DNA of 64,000 nt from Melghirimyces thermohalophilus (GCF_900102685.1 NZ_FMZA01000019.1:1-64000); one strand, 5' to 3'; numbered from the stretch's first letter, positions 43,800 to 55,433 are shown. Program-made: numbers and translations. The notes: a model not told the origin generated them from the letters alone.

Positions 43800-46289
43800 A
43801 TGCAAAACTTGATGACCGGTGCAGGGTCTTATCTTTCCCGTTTATTCCAGAGACTGGCACCTGAGCAAATGCAAGCACAAAAACAAAAAAGAGAAGCAAA
43901 GCGAAAAAGCCGCCTGTTATCTGCTTGGAACTTGCCCGTACTGGTGATGGGCTTTCTGTTGGGGAGAGCAATGATTCTCGACTCCTTATCCCCCTTCGCC
44001 ATCGCTTATATGGGGGTGGTGATGCATCTGTGCCGGAGGCAGTGGCCCTTGGCGATGATCGCTTTGGTGATGGGAGCGTCCACCCTGGGCACATCCCATG
44101 CCGCATGGATCTCCGGTTCGCTGATCTGGCTGTTGGTGGTACAGAAGCTTTTTCACCTATTGGGTAAAGGGCATCTGAATTACGCCCCTTTCGTCGTGTT
44201 GCTATCCGCTGCCGGAGCCCATCTGCTCCGACTGTATCTGAGCGGGTGGACCCCTTATACTGGGATGATGGCCGGGGTGGATGTATTTCTCTCCTTCATC
44301 CTAACCTTTATTTTCGTCCAGTCGTTACCTCTGTTTACCGTCCGGCGTAAACAGTATTCCCTCCGCCATGAGGAGATTATCTGTCTGGCCATTTTGGCCA
44401 GCTCTGTGATCACCGGCACCCTTGGCTGGAACCTGGGAGATATGTCCATGATCCACGTGGTCTCCCGGTACCTGATCATGATTCTGGCTTTGGTGGGGGG
44501 AGCCATGTTGGGAGCCTCTATGGGGGTCGTGACGGGAATGATCCTCACTCTGGCCGATCCCCGGGCCATGGTTCAGATCAGCCTATTAGCTTTTGCCGGG
44601 ATGTTGGCGGGGTTGTTTAAAGAAGCGCGAAAATGGGGAGTTGCGGTTGGATTTTTATTAGGCACCTCCATCCTTTCCCTCTACGGGGGCGGTTCCGCCG
44701 AGGTCTGGATCTCCTTGCGTGAATCGGTCCTGGCTATGTTCCTCTTTTTGGCCACCCCTAACGGCCTCGTCCAGTCGGTTGCTCGGTTCGTCCCTGGGAC
44801 GGCGGAAAATGATGCGGCGCGCCATGATTATATTCGCCGGTTGCGGGATGTGACCGCGGCTAAGGTGGAACAGTTTACCGAGCTGTTTAGCGAGATGGCG
44901 AAAAGTTTTCGCGAGGACACCACTCGCGACCATCAGGGCGACGAAAGTCATATGAACCGGTTTATCGATGAGGTGATGGATCACTCCTGCCGGAGCTGTC
45001 CTTTGTACCGGCAGTGTTGGGAAAAAAACTTTGTCACCACCTACAACGGGATGACCGACCTCATGGCGCTGGTGGAATTGCACGGGACCCAAAAGCCCCT
45101 CACCTCGCCAGCCTCCTGGTCGGATCACTGCATGAAGGCGGACAAGGTGTTGGAGCTGATCCAGGAGGGCTACAGCGCCTATGAACAGGACATGATCTGG
45201 AGAGATCGGTTAAAGGAGACCCGCCGCCTCGTATCAGAGCAGCTGGAGGGAATTTCCGAAGTGATGGCCGGTCTGGGAGAAGAGATCAAAAACGAAACCC
45301 AGGTGATGGCCGCCCAGGAGGAACAGATCCATCAGGCGCTGGAAGAGTTGGGGTTGTCTATTCAGCGGGTGGAGGTGATCAACCTGGAGGAGGGGAAGGT
45401 GGAAATCGAAGTCACCTTGCCTCACAGCGATGCCCTGGACGAGTGTCGCAAATTGATCGCCCCGTTGCTCACCGAAATCGTCGGCGAGCCCATCGCTGTG
45501 CAGCGTAAAGGAGTGGTTCACGAACGCTCCTCCGGTGCGGTGGTTACCTTGGGGTCCGCCCAGCGATTTGAAGTGAAGACCGGAGCGGCGGGAGCAGCGA
45601 AGGGTGGGCAGTGGTTGTCCGGCGACAGTTACTGCTACATGAACGTGGGCAGCGGCAAGTACGCTGTCGCCATCAGCGATGGGATGGGCAATGGGACTCG
45701 GGCCCAGCAGGAATCCAGCGCTGCCTTGGAGCTGTTGCGAAGATTGTTGCAGTCTGGATTTCAGGAAGAGAGAGCAGTAGAGACGATCAACTCCATCCTG
45801 AGCCTGCGGTCGACGGACGAAATGTTTGCCACCATCGACCTTGCTATGGTTGATCTCAATTCCGCCCGTTCCCGCTTCCTGAAAATCGGATCCACCCCAG
45901 GCTTTGTCAAACGGGGCAAAGAGGTGATCATGATTTCCGCCGGCAATCCGCCTCTGGGAATTCTTAACGATATTGACGTGGAGCCGGTCGACTTTCAGCT
46001 GCAGCCGGGGGATCTTGTGGTGATGATGACTGACGGCATTTACGAAGCTCCTCGCCATGCCTCCGACAAAGAGGCCTATATGAAACGCTTGATTGCCGGG
46101 ATTGACACCAAGGATCCCCAGGGGTTTGCCGACTGTTTGCTGGAGAAAGTGGTCCGCCAGCACCATGGGGTCATCGATGACGATATGACGGTGGTGGTGG
46201 CCAAGGTGGATCGCCACGTGCCCGAGTGGTCCACCATCCGCTTGCCAGGCGCCTCCCGCTTGGAGCGGAAGCATGTGGCAGGTTTGTGA
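43800..46289 (+). CDS. spoIIE: Stage II sporulation protein E (PP2C phosphatase)
   Basis: Dephosphorylates SpoIIAA to release sigma-F in the forespore, and helps polar septation. The 829-residue protein has a basic N-terminal tail, about ten membrane segments (about 40-320), a central FtsZ-interaction and regulatory region (about 320-590), and a C-terminal PP2C-type domain (about 595-829) with metal motifs AISDGMGNGTRA and VVMMTDGIYEAPR. The length matches B. subtilis (827). The following gene is tilS; yabS and yabT are missing. Confidence 0.96.
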   Translation: MQNLMTGAGSYLSRLFQRLAPEQMQAQKQKREAKRKSRLLSAWNLPVLVMGFLLGRAMILDSLSPFAIAYMGVVMHLCRRQWPLAMIALVMGASTLGTSHAAWISGSLIWLLVVQKLFHLLGKGHLNYAPFVVLLSAAGAHLLRLYLSGWTPYTGMMAGVDVFLSFILTFIFVQSLPLFTVRRKQYSLRHEEIICLAILASSVITGTLGWNLGDMSMIHVVSRYLIMILALVGGAMLGASMGVVTGMILTLADPRAMVQISLLAFAGMLAGLFKEARKWGVAVGFLLGTSILSLYGGGSAEVWISLRESVLAMFLFLATPNGLVQSVARFVPGTAENDAARHDYIRRLRDVTAAKVEQFTELFSEMAKSFREDTTRDHQGDESHMNRFIDEVMDHSCRSCPLYRQCWEKNFVTTYNGMTDLMALVELHGTQKPLTSPASWSDHCMKADKVLELIQEGYSAYEQDMIWRDRLKETRRLVSEQLEGISEVMAGLGEEIKNETQVMAAQEEQIHQALEELGLSIQRVEVINLEEGKVEIEVTLPHSDALDECRKLIAPLLTEIVGEPIAVQRKGVVHERSSGAVVTLGSAQRFEVKTGAAGAAKGGQWLSGDSYCYMNVGSGKYAVAISDGMGNGTRAQQESSAALELLRRLLQSGFQEERAVETINSILSLRSTDEMFATIDLAMVDLNSARSRFLKIGSTPGFVKRGKEVIMISAGNPPLGILNDIDVEPVDFQLQPGDLVVMMTDGIYEAPRHASDKEAYMKRLIAGIDTKDPQGFADCLLEKVVRQHHGVIDDDMTVVVAKVDRHVPEWSTIRLPGASRLERKHVAGL

Positions 46290-46460
46290 CGGTTCTGGAT
46301 CCTGGAAGGCAAAAATTGATTCCGACGTCGAAAATAGCTACAATGTCCGTAAGTTGATACCCCTGCTTGCATCATGAATGGTCAGGGTAGATTACCCGGG
46401 GAGGAATTCCCCCGGGTTTTCCTGCTTCCATCGCGAGGATCCATCAACGGGAGGTCCAAC

Positions 46461-47876
46461 ATGCTGGAACAGATGAGACAAACGATCGAGCAACAGCGCT
46501 TGCTGCCCAAAGGGTCCCTGGTGACCGTCGGTGTTTCCGGCGGTCCCGATTCGATCGCCCTTCTCCACGCCCTCAACCGGCTCCGTTCCGAGTACCACTG
46601 GCAGCTGTCGGCGGTCCATGTGAACCATGGGTTGCGCGGGGAAGAGAGCGATGCCGATGCCCGCTATGTGTCGGAGCGTTGTGAGGCGTGGGGGATTCCT
46701 TGTCGCGTGGAGCGGGTTGATGTGAAAGGGGAATTGGCAAAAGGAGGAGCAAATCGACAGGCAGTGGCCCGTAAGCTGCGGTATGAGGCTTTTCGCCGTG
46801 CTGTGGCATCCTTTGGGGCGGATCGACTGGCTTTGGCCCACCAGGCAGATGATCAGGTGGAGACGGTGCTGATGCGGCTTCTGCGTGGGACGGGTCCCTC
46901 GGGGCTGACGGGCATTCCGCTGGCGCGAGAGTGGGAGGGGATTCACTTGGTGCGCCCGTTGCTGGAGGTGCGTCGGTCGGAGGTGGAGGCGTACTGTGCG
47001 GAGCATGGGCTCCGCCCCCGGCAGGATCCCAGCAACCGCGATCCCCGCTATATGCGAAACCGGATCCGTCTGGAGCTGGTGCCTCAACTGGAAACCTACA
47101 ATCCCCGCTTTCAGAAGGCGATTCTGCAGTTGTCCCGGATAGCTGCTGAGGAAGAGCGCTACTGGGAGGAATTGGCGAAGCAGGAATCGGACAAGGTGGT
47201 TGAGGCGCGGGAAGAGGGGAAGGTGGCGCTCCATATTCCCTCTCTCCTGGAAGCCGATGTCGCTTTACAAAGAAGGGTGATTAAACTAATATTAAATTGT
47301 CTCGCACAACGAAATGAACAGGAAGTTACCCTGGACAGCGTGGAGAAGGTGCGGAAGCTGGCGGGGGGTTCCAACCCTTCCGCCTTAGTCCCGTTGCCCG
47401 GAGAACTGTGGGCAGAGCGGGAATACAGCCGCCTCTGGATCATGACCTCTCCACCCGCTGTCCCTTCTGAGGAAACTGCTTTTAACCCGGTCGTTCTGTC
47501 GGTTCCAGGGGAGCACTCCTTTCCTGAGGGTACGATCCAGAGTTGGATCGGAGACCGCGCTGCTTTCCAACCTTCCCCTAGCCGGGCTCTTTTTGACTTG
47601 GATCGGCTGCAGCCACCGCTCATCGCCCGTCCCCGGGCACCTGGCGACCGTATCCGTCCCCTGGGTCTGGGTGGAAGCAAAAAGGTGAAGGATGTCTTGA
47701 TCGATGCCAAGATATCCCGCCGTCGTCGCGAGGGACTCCCCTTGGTGGTCGCCGGCGAGGAAGTGATCTGGATCCCCGGAGTCACCCGGTCCGATCAAGC
47801 CATGGTGACGGGACAAACCCGTCGCTATCTTCATCTGGAGTGGTTATGGGACGGGAATGTTCCAGGCTGCGGGTAA
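46461..47876 (+). CDS. tilS: tRNA(Ile)-lysidine synthase
   Basis: Puts lysidine on C34 of the tRNA-Ile with CAU anticodon, changing its reading from AUG to AUA. The 471-residue protein has the PP-loop SGGPDS at 26-31 near the N-terminus (VTVGVSGGPDSIALLHAL), then HQADDQVETVLMRLLRGTG. TilS substrate-binding domains follow. ATG 46461 has CGGGAGG six bases upstream; the longer frame has no site. It lies before hpt, as in Bacillus. Confidence 0.96.
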   Translation: MLEQMRQTIEQQRLLPKGSLVTVGVSGGPDSIALLHALNRLRSEYHWQLSAVHVNHGLRGEESDADARYVSERCEAWGIPCRVERVDVKGELAKGGANRQAVARKLRYEAFRRAVASFGADRLALAHQADDQVETVLMRLLRGTGPSGLTGIPLAREWEGIHLVRPLLEVRRSEVEAYCAEHGLRPRQDPSNRDPRYMRNRIRLELVPQLETYNPRFQKAILQLSRIAAEEERYWEELAKQESDKVVEAREEGKVALHIPSLLEADVALQRRVIKLILNCLAQRNEQEVTLDSVEKVRKLAGGSNPSALVPLPGELWAEREYSRLWIMTSPPAVPSEETAFNPVVLSVPGEHSFPEGTIQSWIGDRAAFQPSPSRALFDLDRLQPPLIARPRAPGDRIRPLGLGGSKKVKDVLIDAKISRRRREGLPLVVAGEEVIWIPGVTRSDQAMVTGQTRRYLHLEWLWDGNVPGCG

Positions 47877-47996
47877 CTTCAAAGGTTACGGGCATACATA
47901 ACGTTGCAGGACTTGTTGATGAGGACCCTCCCCGCTGTGAATGGAGAAGGGTGATCATTGGCATCTGATCATTTTCGCGAATTCCAGGAGGTTTCC

Positions 47997-48542
47997 ATGC
48001 ACGAAGACATACGGGAAGTATTATTTTCTCAGTCGCAAATACAGGAGAAAGTGACGGAATTAGGCCAGCGGCTCACTGAGGACTACAAGGACCTCAATCC
48101 TTTATGTATCTGTGTCCTGAAGGGAGCTGCCCCCTTTATGAGCGACTTGGTCCGGGCGATCGATACCCATCTGGAGATGGACTACATGGCCGTCTCCAGC
48201 TATGGAAATTCGACCAAGTCCTCTGGTGTGGTACGGATTATTAAAGATCTGGACACCACAGTGGAAGGAAGGCACGTCATTGTGGTGGAGGATATCATTG
48301 ACAGCGGCTTAACTCTCAACTATCTGTTGGATCTTTTGCGCCGCAGGAATGCCGCCTCTGTCAAAGTGGTTACACTGTTGGATAAACCTGGGCGGCGCAC
48401 CACGGGCTTGAAACCGGACTATTGTGGTTTTGAAGTCCCTGACGAATTTGTGGTGGGTTACGGGCTGGATTATGCCGAAAAGTACCGGAATCTCCCTTAC
48501 ATCGGAATCTTGAAAAAGGAAATTTACGGCGATGCAGGTTGA
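47997..48542 (+). CDS. hpt: Hypoxanthine phosphoribosyltransferase
   Basis: Salvages hypoxanthine and guanine to IMP and GMP with PRPP. The 181-residue protein has the PRPP loop [18 protein letters not shown] (about residues 98-115) and [14 protein letters not shown] (about 40-53). ATG 47997 has AGGAGG five to six bases upstream; the longer frame to 47958 has none. The PRPP donor is made by prs at 24838. Order tilS-hpt-ftsH is conserved; Hpt also partners TilS in transcription control of ftsH in B. subtilis. Confidence 0.95.
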   Translation: MHEDIREVLFSQSQIQEKVTELGQRLTEDYKDLNPLCICVLKGAAPFMSDLVRAIDTHLEMDYMAVSSYGNSTKSSGVVRIIKDLDTTVEGRHVIVVEDIIDSGLTLNYLLDLLRRRNAASVKVVTLLDKPGRRTTGLKPDYCGFEVPDEFVVGYGLDYAEKYRNLPYIGILKKEIYGDAG

Positions 48543-48605
48543 GTTGTGGCCAATTTCCGCCTGTGGTAAAATGATGAAAGTGGTATTTTTGAGAGGAGGT
48601 CAAGG

Positions 48606-50558
48606 ATGAAAACCATCTTCCGGAATTCCGGATTATATATCATACTCATCCTTGTCACCGTCGGGATTGTCAATGTTCTATGGAACCCCGGAACGGAGAC
48701 GGATAACTTATCTTATACGGAGTTCCAGCAAAAACTGGAACAGGGGAAAATCGGGGAAGTGACTGTACGTCCGGAAGGAAATACTTACCACCTCGAAGGG
48801 AAGTACAAAGGGACGGACAAGATGTTCGTCAGCAACGGCCCTTACCAAGGCGGAACCTTGGTGGAAGACCTGCAGAAGGCCGGAGTAAAGACGACGTTTG
48901 AAAAGGCGAAGGGCGATTCTGTCTGGATTACGCTCTTTACGTCGATCATTCCCTTTGTTCTCATCCTTCTCCTCTTTTTTGTCTTGCTCAACCAAGCACA
49001 AGGCGGCGGCAACCGAGTGATGAACTTCGGCAAGAGCAAAGCCAAGATGTACAACGAGGAGAAGAAGAAAGTCAACTTCGGTGACGTTGCCGGAGCCGAT
49101 GAAGAGAAAGAAGAGCTCGTCGAAGTGGTTGACTTTCTGAAGGATCCCCGGAAATTTGCCACCGTGGGAGCCCGGATCCCCAAAGGGGTTCTCCTCGTCG
49201 GACCGCCCGGAACCGGTAAAACCCTGTTAGCTAGGGCTGTGGCCGGTGAGGCCGGCGTGCCCTTTTTCAGTATCAGCGGTTCCGATTTTGTCGAGATGTT
49301 TGTCGGCGTGGGGGCGTCCCGCGTGCGCGATCTCTTTGAGCAGGCGAAAAAAAATGCTCCCTGTATCATCTTCATCGACGAAATCGATGCGGTTGGCCGG
49401 CAGCGAGGTGCGGGCCTGGGCGGCGGCCACGACGAACGGGAGCAGACGTTGAACCAGCTCTTGGTGGAAATGGACGGTTTTGGCGCCAATGAAGGGATCA
49501 TCATCATGGCTGCCACCAACCGCCCGGATATTCTGGACCCTGCCCTCTTGCGTCCGGGACGGTTTGATCGGCAGATCACCGTCAATCGCCCCGATGTTAA
49601 AGGCCGGGAGGAAGTGCTCAAGGTCCATGCCCGGAACAAGCCTTTGGCCGATGATGTCAAACTGAAGACGATCGCCAAGCGCACCACCGGGTTTACGGGA
49701 GCGGACCTGGAAAACCTCCTCAACGAAGCAGCTCTTTTGGCTGCCCGGAAAGGCAAGAAAGACGTCGGAATGTTGGAAGTGGAGGAAGCGATCGACCGGG
49801 TGATCGCTGGTCCCGAGAAGAAAAGCCGGGTGATCAGCGAAAAAGAAAAACGGACGATCATCTACCACGAAGGCGGTCACGCCGTGGTGGGCTACTTCTT
49901 GGAGCATGCGGATGAAGTGCACAAGATCACCGTCGTCCCCCGTGGGCAAGCCGGTGGTTATGTTGTCATGCTTCCAAAAGAAGACCGCTTCCTGATGACC
50001 AAGAACGAGTTGCTGGACCGGGTGACCGGCTTGTTAGGGGGCCGCGCCGCTGAAGAAGTGATCTTCGGGGAGATCAGCACCGGAGCCCACAATGACTTTG
50101 AAAAGGCGACCAGCATTGTCCGGTCCATGATCACCGAGTACGGAATGAGCGAACGGCTGGCGCCGATGCAGTTTGGACGGAGCCAAGGTCAGGTCTTCCT
50201 CGGACGGGATCTCGGCCACGAACAAAACTATTCCGATGCGATCGCCTATGAGATCGATAAAGAAATGCAGGAAATGATCAACGACTGCTACAGCAAGGCC
50301 AAAAATATCCTATTGGAGAAACGGGATAAGCTGGAGTTGATCGCTCAGACCCTGTATCAGAAAGAGACCCTCGATGCGGAAGAGATCCGTCAGCTGATGG
50401 AAAAAGGAAAGCTGGACAAACCGATCGATGATGACTCGGACTCGGATGTCGCCGTCCACATTCAAGGCAAAGAGGAAACCCATGAATCGGATCAAACGGA
50501 TGACTCTCCCGCGGAAGACGGGGACAATCCAGAAGGCGATCAAGATCACAAAGCCTGA
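48606..50558 (+). CDS. ftsH: ATP-dependent zinc metalloprotease FtsH
   Basis: Membrane-anchored AAA protease acting on membrane and regulatory proteins, needed for sporulation. The 650-residue protein has two N-terminal membrane segments (about 6-24 and 105-125), Walker [12 protein letters not shown], Walker [11 protein letters not shown], the second region of homology [11 protein letters not shown], and the zinc motif HEGGH. The C-terminal 40 residues are highly acidic, which is not unusual. It is followed by a terminator. Confidence 0.97.
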   Translation: MKTIFRNSGLYIILILVTVGIVNVLWNPGTETDNLSYTEFQQKLEQGKIGEVTVRPEGNTYHLEGKYKGTDKMFVSNGPYQGGTLVEDLQKAGVKTTFEKAKGDSVWITLFTSIIPFVLILLLFFVLLNQAQGGGNRVMNFGKSKAKMYNEEKKKVNFGDVAGADEEKEELVEVVDFLKDPRKFATVGARIPKGVLLVGPPGTGKTLLARAVAGEAGVPFFSISGSDFVEMFVGVGASRVRDLFEQAKKNAPCIIFIDEIDAVGRQRGAGLGGGHDEREQTLNQLLVEMDGFGANEGIIIMAATNRPDILDPALLRPGRFDRQITVNRPDVKGREEVLKVHARNKPLADDVKLKTIAKRTTGFTGADLENLLNEAALLAARKGKKDVGMLEVEEAIDRVIAGPEKKSRVISEKEKRTIIYHEGGHAVVGYFLEHADEVHKITVVPRGQAGGYVVMLPKEDRFLMTKNELLDRVTGLLGGRAAEEVIFGEISTGAHNDFEKATSIVRSMITEYGMSERLAPMQFGRSQGQVFLGRDLGHEQNYSDAIAYEIDKEMQEMINDCYSKAKNILLEKRDKLELIAQTLYQKETLDAEEIRQLMEKGKLDKPIDDDSDSDVAVHIQGKEETHESDQTDDSPAEDGDNPEGDQDHKA

Positions 50559-50562
50559 TCGG

Positions 50563-50592
50563 AAAAAGGATGCCGCGGCGCATCCTTTTTTG
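50563..50592 (+). terminator. Terminator after ftsH
   Basis: GGATGC at 50568-50573 pairs with GCATCC at 50580-50585, flanked by an A-run and a T-run. Confidence 0.88.
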
Positions 50593-50642
50593 TGTCAAAG
50601 GATGAAAGCGCTTACGAAAATTCCGGAATAGGAGGGATCCCT

Positions 50643-52343
50643 GTGAATCGTGAAACCGGAACAAAGCCAGCCGTTCCCGCTGATATTGAGATTGCCCGAC
50701 AGGTAGACAAACTACCGATTGTAGAGGTTGCCGGCCAGTTGGGTCTGACGGAGGAAGACTTGGAACTTTACGGAACCTATAAGGCCAAGCTGTCCTACGA
50801 TTTGTGGGATCGAATCCGTACCCGTCCTGACGGGAAGCTGATTTTGGTGACGGCGATCAGTCCGACTCCTGCCGGAGAGGGAAAGTCCACGGTCACCGTC
50901 GGATTGGGTCAGGCGCTGAATCGGCTGAAAAAGAAGGCGACGGTCGCCTTGCGGGAACCTTCCCTCGGCCCCAGCATGGGAATCAAGGGGGGAGCTGCCG
51001 GTGGCGGTTATGCCCAAGTGTTGCCGATGGAGGATATCAATCTGCACTTTACAGGGGATTTCCATGCCATCACCTCCGCCCACAACGCCATCTCAGCCAT
51101 GATTGATAACCACCTGCATCAGGGCAACCAACAGGGCATCGATCCTCGGCGCATCGTCTGGAAGCGGGTGATCGACCTGAATGACCGGGCTCTGCGCAAC
51201 GTGGTGGTGGGTCTCGGCGGGAAAGCTCACGGCGTCCCGCGGGAAGACGGCTTTGACATCACCGTCGCTTCGGAAGTGATGGCGATTCTGTGCTTGGCCC
51301 AGGACCTGGAGGACCTGAAAGAGCGGATCGGCCGGACGGTGGTGGCCTACCGCTATGATCGTTCTCCGGTCACTGTGTCGGATCTGGGAGTGGAAGGAGC
51401 GGCCACCTTGTTGCTGAAGGATGCCCTTCGGCCCAATCTGGTGCAAACGGCGGAAAACACCCCCGCCTTTGTTCACGGTGGACCTTTCGCCAACATTGCC
51501 CACGGTTGCAACTCCCTGAACGCCACCCGCCATGCCCTGAAATTGTCGGAGTATACCGTCACCGAGGCCGGCTTCGGTGCTGACTTGGGAGCGGAAAAGT
51601 TTATTCATATCAAGAGTCGTGCCGGCGGGTTGCAACCGAATGTGGTTGTCATGGTAGCCACTGTACGAGCGTTGAAGATGCACGGAGGCGTTCCCAAAGG
51701 CGAGTTGACCCAGCCCAACCTGCAGGCCCTCCGCCAAGGCATGGCCAACCTGGAACGCCATCTGGAGACGATCCATCATTTCGGCCTCCCCTGTGTGGTT
51801 GCCATCAATCGCTTTTCTGACGATACGGAAGAAGAGTTGACCTATATCCGTCGGTGGTGTGAAGAGCGAGGCGTTCCCGCCGCTAGGACCGAGGTGTGGG
51901 CTCACGGGGGCGCCGGCGGAGAGGAGTTGGCACAGGAAGTGATTCGGCTGGCGGAAGCCGGTACCGCCCGCTCCCACTTTCTTTATTCCCTGGAACAGCC
52001 CATTCGCGACAAAATCGCCGCCATCGCTGAAAAGGTGTACGGGGCCGGCCGAGTTGCGTTTTACGCCAAGGCGGAAGAACGCATCAAAGCATGCGATGCC
52101 CATGGTTGGGATAAGCTTCCCATCTGCATGGCCAAGACTCCCTTTTCCCTTTCTGACAATCCTTCCCTGTTAGGGCGGCCGGAAGCGTTTACCCTTCACA
52201 TCCAGGACATCCGACCTTCGATCGGGGCTGGCTTTTTGGTCGCTTTGACCGAAAATGTGATGACCATGCCCGGCTTGCCAAAACAGCCCGCCGCCTTAAA
52301 CATGGACATAGATTCCGCGGGCCGGGTGTACGGGCTGTTTTAA
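50643..52343 (+). CDS. fhs: Formate-tetrahydrofolate ligase
   Basis: Joins formate to tetrahydrofolate with ATP, giving 10-formyl-THF for purine and fMet-tRNA synthesis. The 566-residue protein has the P-loop [14 protein letters not shown] (about residues 75-88) and the signature [23 protein letters not shown] 50643 has AGGAGGGA upstream; a longer frame runs back to 50592. Its product supports the initiator tRNA. The gene does not lie between ftsH and coaX in B. subtilis, so it is a lineage-specific addition. Confidence 0.95.
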   Translation: MNRETGTKPAVPADIEIARQVDKLPIVEVAGQLGLTEEDLELYGTYKAKLSYDLWDRIRTRPDGKLILVTAISPTPAGEGKSTVTVGLGQALNRLKKKATVALREPSLGPSMGIKGGAAGGGYAQVLPMEDINLHFTGDFHAITSAHNAISAMIDNHLHQGNQQGIDPRRIVWKRVIDLNDRALRNVVVGLGGKAHGVPREDGFDITVASEVMAILCLAQDLEDLKERIGRTVVAYRYDRSPVTVSDLGVEGAATLLLKDALRPNLVQTAENTPAFVHGGPFANIAHGCNSLNATRHALKLSEYTVTEAGFGADLGAEKFIHIKSRAGGLQPNVVVMVATVRALKMHGGVPKGELTQPNLQALRQGMANLERHLETIHHFGLPCVVAINRFSDDTEEELTYIRRWCEERGVPAARTEVWAHGGAGGEELAQEVIRLAEAGTARSHFLYSLEQPIRDKIAAIAEKVYGAGRVAFYAKAEERIKACDAHGWDKLPICMAKTPFSLSDNPSLLGRPEAFTLHIQDIRPSIGAGFLVALTENVMTMPGLPKQPAALNMDIDSAGRVYGLF

Positions 52344-52518
52344 GGCCCAAGCGTTTCTGTTGAGCCCGATGAAAGCGGAATGGATAATTGAACTACAGAC
52401 AAACCCCTGCTATGATGGGAATGGACTTTTTTACCCTGGCAGGCCAGTGGAACACTGTTTCCATCCACCTGAGAAATGGTTTCGACCGGCCTGATACCTA
52501 AAAGCAGGTGGATATCTG

Positions 52519-53286
52519 ATGTTGATGGTGATGGATGTCGGCAACACTCATATCGTGCTCGGTATATATAAAGGGGAGGAACTTCTGTACCATTGGCGGG
52601 TGCATACCGACCGGGGATCGACAGAGGATGAATATGGCATGCGGTTGAAAAACCTGTTCAGCCATGTGGGGATCCGGATGGAAGAGATCGAAGGATTGAT
52701 CATCTGTTCTGTGGTTCCCCCCCTCACCTATGTGCTGAAATTGTTGGCAAAAAAATATTTCCGGGTGGACCCTCTCGTCGTCGGTCCCGGGGTGAAGACG
52801 GGTCTTAACATCCAATACGAAAACCCGCGAGAAGTGGGAGCGGACCGCATTGTCAACGCCGTCGCCGCTCTGGATAGCTACGGGCCGCCGGTGATTGTGG
52901 TCGACTTCGGCACGGCTACCACCTTCTGTTTCATCGACGAAAAGAGTCGTTATGTAGGCGGAGCCATCACGCCGGGGATTACCGTTTCCACCGAAGCTTT
53001 GTACGAACGGGCAGCCCAACTGACACGGGTGGAGATCCTCAGACCGGATTCGGTCCTGGGTCGCAACACGGTCAAATCGATTCAAGCTGGTGTCTACTAC
53101 GGATATGTGGGAATGGTTGATGGGATTGTCTCCCGCATGAAACGCCTGATGAAACAACCTCCTACCGTTGTCGCCACCGGGGGGCTGGCAGAGATGATTT
53201 GCCAGGAGACCCGAACCATCGACCATGTGGATCCTTTATTGACGCTGAGGGGTTTAAAATTGATCTATGAGCGGAATCAAAGATAA
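52519..53286 (+). CDS. coaX: Type III pantothenate kinase
   Basis: First step of coenzyme A synthesis; the type III enzyme is unaffected by CoA feedback. The 255-residue protein has the ASKHA-fold motif [14 protein letters not shown] at the start, [13 protein letters not shown] in the middle, and [12 protein letters not shown]. The ATG has AGGTGG about eight bases upstream. It is followed by hslO as in Bacillus, with a terminator in between. Confidence 0.96.
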   Translation: MLMVMDVGNTHIVLGIYKGEELLYHWRVHTDRGSTEDEYGMRLKNLFSHVGIRMEEIEGLIICSVVPPLTYVLKLLAKKYFRVDPLVVGPGVKTGLNIQYENPREVGADRIVNAVAALDSYGPPVIVVDFGTATTFCFIDEKSRYVGGAITPGITVSTEALYERAAQLTRVEILRPDSVLGRNTVKSIQAGVYYGYVGMVDGIVSRMKRLMKQPPTVVATGGLAEMICQETRTIDHVDPLLTLRGLKLIYERNQR

Positions 53287-53292
53287 GAGGTG

Positions 53293-53322
53293 GAAGGGCC
53301 CCGTTTAACGGGGTTCCTTTTT
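53293..53322 (+). terminator. Terminator after coaX
   Basis: CCCCGT (53299-53304) pairs with ACGGGG (53308-53313), extended outward by G-T pairs, and TTCCTTTTT follows. Confidence 0.75.
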
Positions 53323-53348
53323 CATCGACCGACGAAAGAGGGATGACG

Positions 53349-54236
53349 ATGAGTACGAATGGGGATTACACCGTACGCGGAACAGCCCGTGGCGGTTTTG
53401 TGCGGGGGTTTGCCTGCACCACCACCGAGATGATGAATGAGATGCAAAGGCGCCATCAAACCTGGCCCATCGCCAGCGCTGCTCTGGGTCGGACCGTATC
53501 GGCAGGGGCGATGATGGGGATGATGTTAAAAAATGAGCGGGATGCGATGACGATCCAGGTTCAGGGAGACGGTCCTCTCGGGCAGATCTTGGTCGATGTG
53601 GACGGCCAGGGGCATGTGCGTGGATATGTGGAAAATCCGGCTGTGGACCTGCCCAACAACGCCCAGGGAAAACTGAATGTGGGCGATGCTGTCGGCAATG
53701 GTTTGCTCAATGTGGTGAAGGACCTGGGGCTGAAAGAGCCCTACCGGGGAAGCGTCCGGCTGGTCTCCGGGGAGCTGGGAGATGATTTCACCTACTATCT
53801 GACCGCTTCCGAGCAGGTTCCCTCTTCGGTGGGCGTAGGGGTGCTGGTCGCCCCGGACGCCTCCATCCTCCACTCCGGCGGCTTCATCATCCAGGTGCTG
53901 CCGGGAGCCGATGAATCCCTGATCGGGGAATTGGAACAGCAGATCGCCCACATGCCGCCGATCACTAAATTGATGGAAAGAGGGGATCGGCCGGAGGATA
54001 TGCTGCGCCGGGTGTTGGGAGACGAACTGGAAGTGACCGAAACTCAACCCCTCGCCTTCCAATGTCATTGCTCTCTGGAGCGTATCTACAATACTCTTCG
54101 CAGTATGGGAAAAGAAGAGCTGAACAGTCTGATCGAGGAGCGGGGAGAAGCGGAAGTGATCTGCCACTTTTGTAATGAGGCTTACATTGTTCCCCGAGAA
54201 GAACTGGAGCGGCTGCGGGATGAGGCCAGAGCGTGA
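53349..54236 (+). CDS. hslO: Redox-regulated chaperone Hsp33
   Basis: Holdase chaperone switched on by oxidative stress through loss of zinc. The 295-residue protein has the conserved GTARGGFVRGFACTTTEM start, the SVGVGVLVAP core, and the C-terminal zinc cysteines CHC and CHFC, in which disulfides form on oxidation. ATG 53349 has AGAGGG upstream at suitable spacing; ATG 53343 is the alternative. In this order it lies between coaX and cysK, with the yacD gene of B. subtilis missing. Confidence 0.95.
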   Translation: MSTNGDYTVRGTARGGFVRGFACTTTEMMNEMQRRHQTWPIASAALGRTVSAGAMMGMMLKNERDAMTIQVQGDGPLGQILVDVDGQGHVRGYVENPAVDLPNNAQGKLNVGDAVGNGLLNVVKDLGLKEPYRGSVRLVSGELGDDFTYYLTASEQVPSSVGVGVLVAPDASILHSGGFIIQVLPGADESLIGELEQQIAHMPPITKLMERGDRPEDMLRRVLGDELEVTETQPLAFQCHCSLERIYNTLRSMGKEELNSLIEERGEAEVICHFCNEAYIVPREELERLRDEARA

Positions 54237-54254
54237 CAGCCGAATTAGTAGCGA

Positions 54255-54284
54255 TTGACAGGCCTTTCAGCTATTGCATGCAAT
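54255..54284 (+). promoter_or_regulatory. Possible cysK promoter
   Basis: TTGACA 54255-54260 is perfect, but the best -10 (TGCAAT, 54279-54284, 18 bases away) is poor. This is a weak candidate. Confidence 0.4.
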
Positions 54285-54335
54285 AAAACCATTAAATCCA
54301 ACCGAATTTAAAGGGATTGAGCGGGAGGTTCTTTT

Positions 54336-55262
54336 ATGCGCGCAGCCAACAACATTACCGAATTGATCGGACGTACACCGGTAGTGAAATTGAATCGGAT
54401 CGTGGGTAAGGCCGACGCCGATGTCTATCTAAAACTGGAGTACTTCAACCCGGCTAGCAGCGTCAAAGACCGGATCGCCCTCAGCATGATCGAAGACGCG
54501 GAAGAAAAAGGGCTGCTGAAAGAGGGGGACACCATTCTAGAGCCGACCAGTGGTAACACGGGGATCGGCTTGGCGATGGTAGCCGCTGCTAAAGGTTACC
54601 GAGCCATGTTGGTGATGCCGGATACCATGAGCGTAGAACGGCGCAACCTGCTCCGGGCCTATGGTGCGGAGCTGGTGCTCACTCCCGGGGCTGACGGGAT
54701 GAAGGGAGCGATTGCCAAAGCGGAGGAATTGGCCCGAAAGCATCCGGACTATTTTATGCCGCAGCAATTTAGCAACCCGGCCAACGTCCGCATCCACCAG
54801 GAGACCACCGGTCGGGAGCTGGTGGAGCAGATGGAGGGAAAGATCGACGCTTTCGTGGCTGGCATCGGCACCGGCGGCACGATCACCGGCGTGGGACGCG
54901 TGCTGAAGGAAAAGTTTCCCGGAATCCACATCGTGGCAGTGGAACCTTCCGCTTCAGCGGTATTGTCCGGCGGCCAGCCGGGCCCTCACAAGATTCAGGG
55001 ACTGGGGGCCGGATTTACACCGGAAATTTTGGATACGGAGATTTATGACGAAGTGATCACCGTGGACAACGAGGAAGCCTTCCAATGGGCCCGCCGCATG
55101 GCCCGGGAAGAAGGAGTCCTCGGCGGAATCTCCTCCGGCGCCGCTGTTTTTGCCGCCTTGAAAATCGCCCGTCGCCTGGGAGCAGGCAAACGAGTGGTGG
55201 CAGTGATTCCCAGCAACGGGGAACGCTATCTCACCACCGATCTGTATCGCTTTGAAAGCTGA
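54336..55262 (+). CDS. cysK: Cysteine synthase A
   Basis: PLP-dependent O-acetylserine sulfhydrylase. The 308-residue protein has the PLP lysine in [12 protein letters not shown] (about residue 45), the substrate loop [13 protein letters not shown], the phosphate loop [12 protein letters not shown] and the [11 protein letters not shown] end. CysK also binds CymR in Bacillus to regulate cysteine genes. It is followed by a strong terminator. Order hslO-cysK-pab-folP is conserved. Confidence 0.97.
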   Translation: MRAANNITELIGRTPVVKLNRIVGKADADVYLKLEYFNPASSVKDRIALSMIEDAEEKGLLKEGDTILEPTSGNTGIGLAMVAAAKGYRAMLVMPDTMSVERRNLLRAYGAELVLTPGADGMKGAIAKAEELARKHPDYFMPQQFSNPANVRIHQETTGRELVEQMEGKIDAFVAGIGTGGTITGVGRVLKEKFPGIHIVAVEPSASAVLSGGQPGPHKIQGLGAGFTPEILDTEIYDEVITVDNEEAFQWARRMAREEGVLGGISSGAAVFAALKIARRLGAGKRVVAVIPSNGERYLTTDLYRFES

Positions 55263-55267
55263 CGTTC

Positions 55268-55302
55268 AAAAAGGCCCTGTATTTTGGCAGGGCCTTTTTG
55301 CG
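55268..55302 (+). terminator. Terminator after cysK
   Basis: AAAAAGGCCCTG (55268-55279) pairs with CAGGGCCTTTTT (55288-55299), a 12-bp perfect stem with a T-run. Confidence 0.92.
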
Positions 55303-55433
55303 TGCGGAGGGAAACCTTTTTTCATTTCCCGATTTGTTGTAAACTGGTGGGAGAATTGTTTCCTATTCTGGGACGCTTGTTCAATCCATCACGAGTGACC
55401 GACGAGTGGAGACGAGAGGAGAAGAGAAGAGCA

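Noticed and set aside
49227-49949. Long minus-strand frames inside ftsH, fhs and prs
   Set aside because: Antisense of highly conserved genes; no start sites or family motifs.
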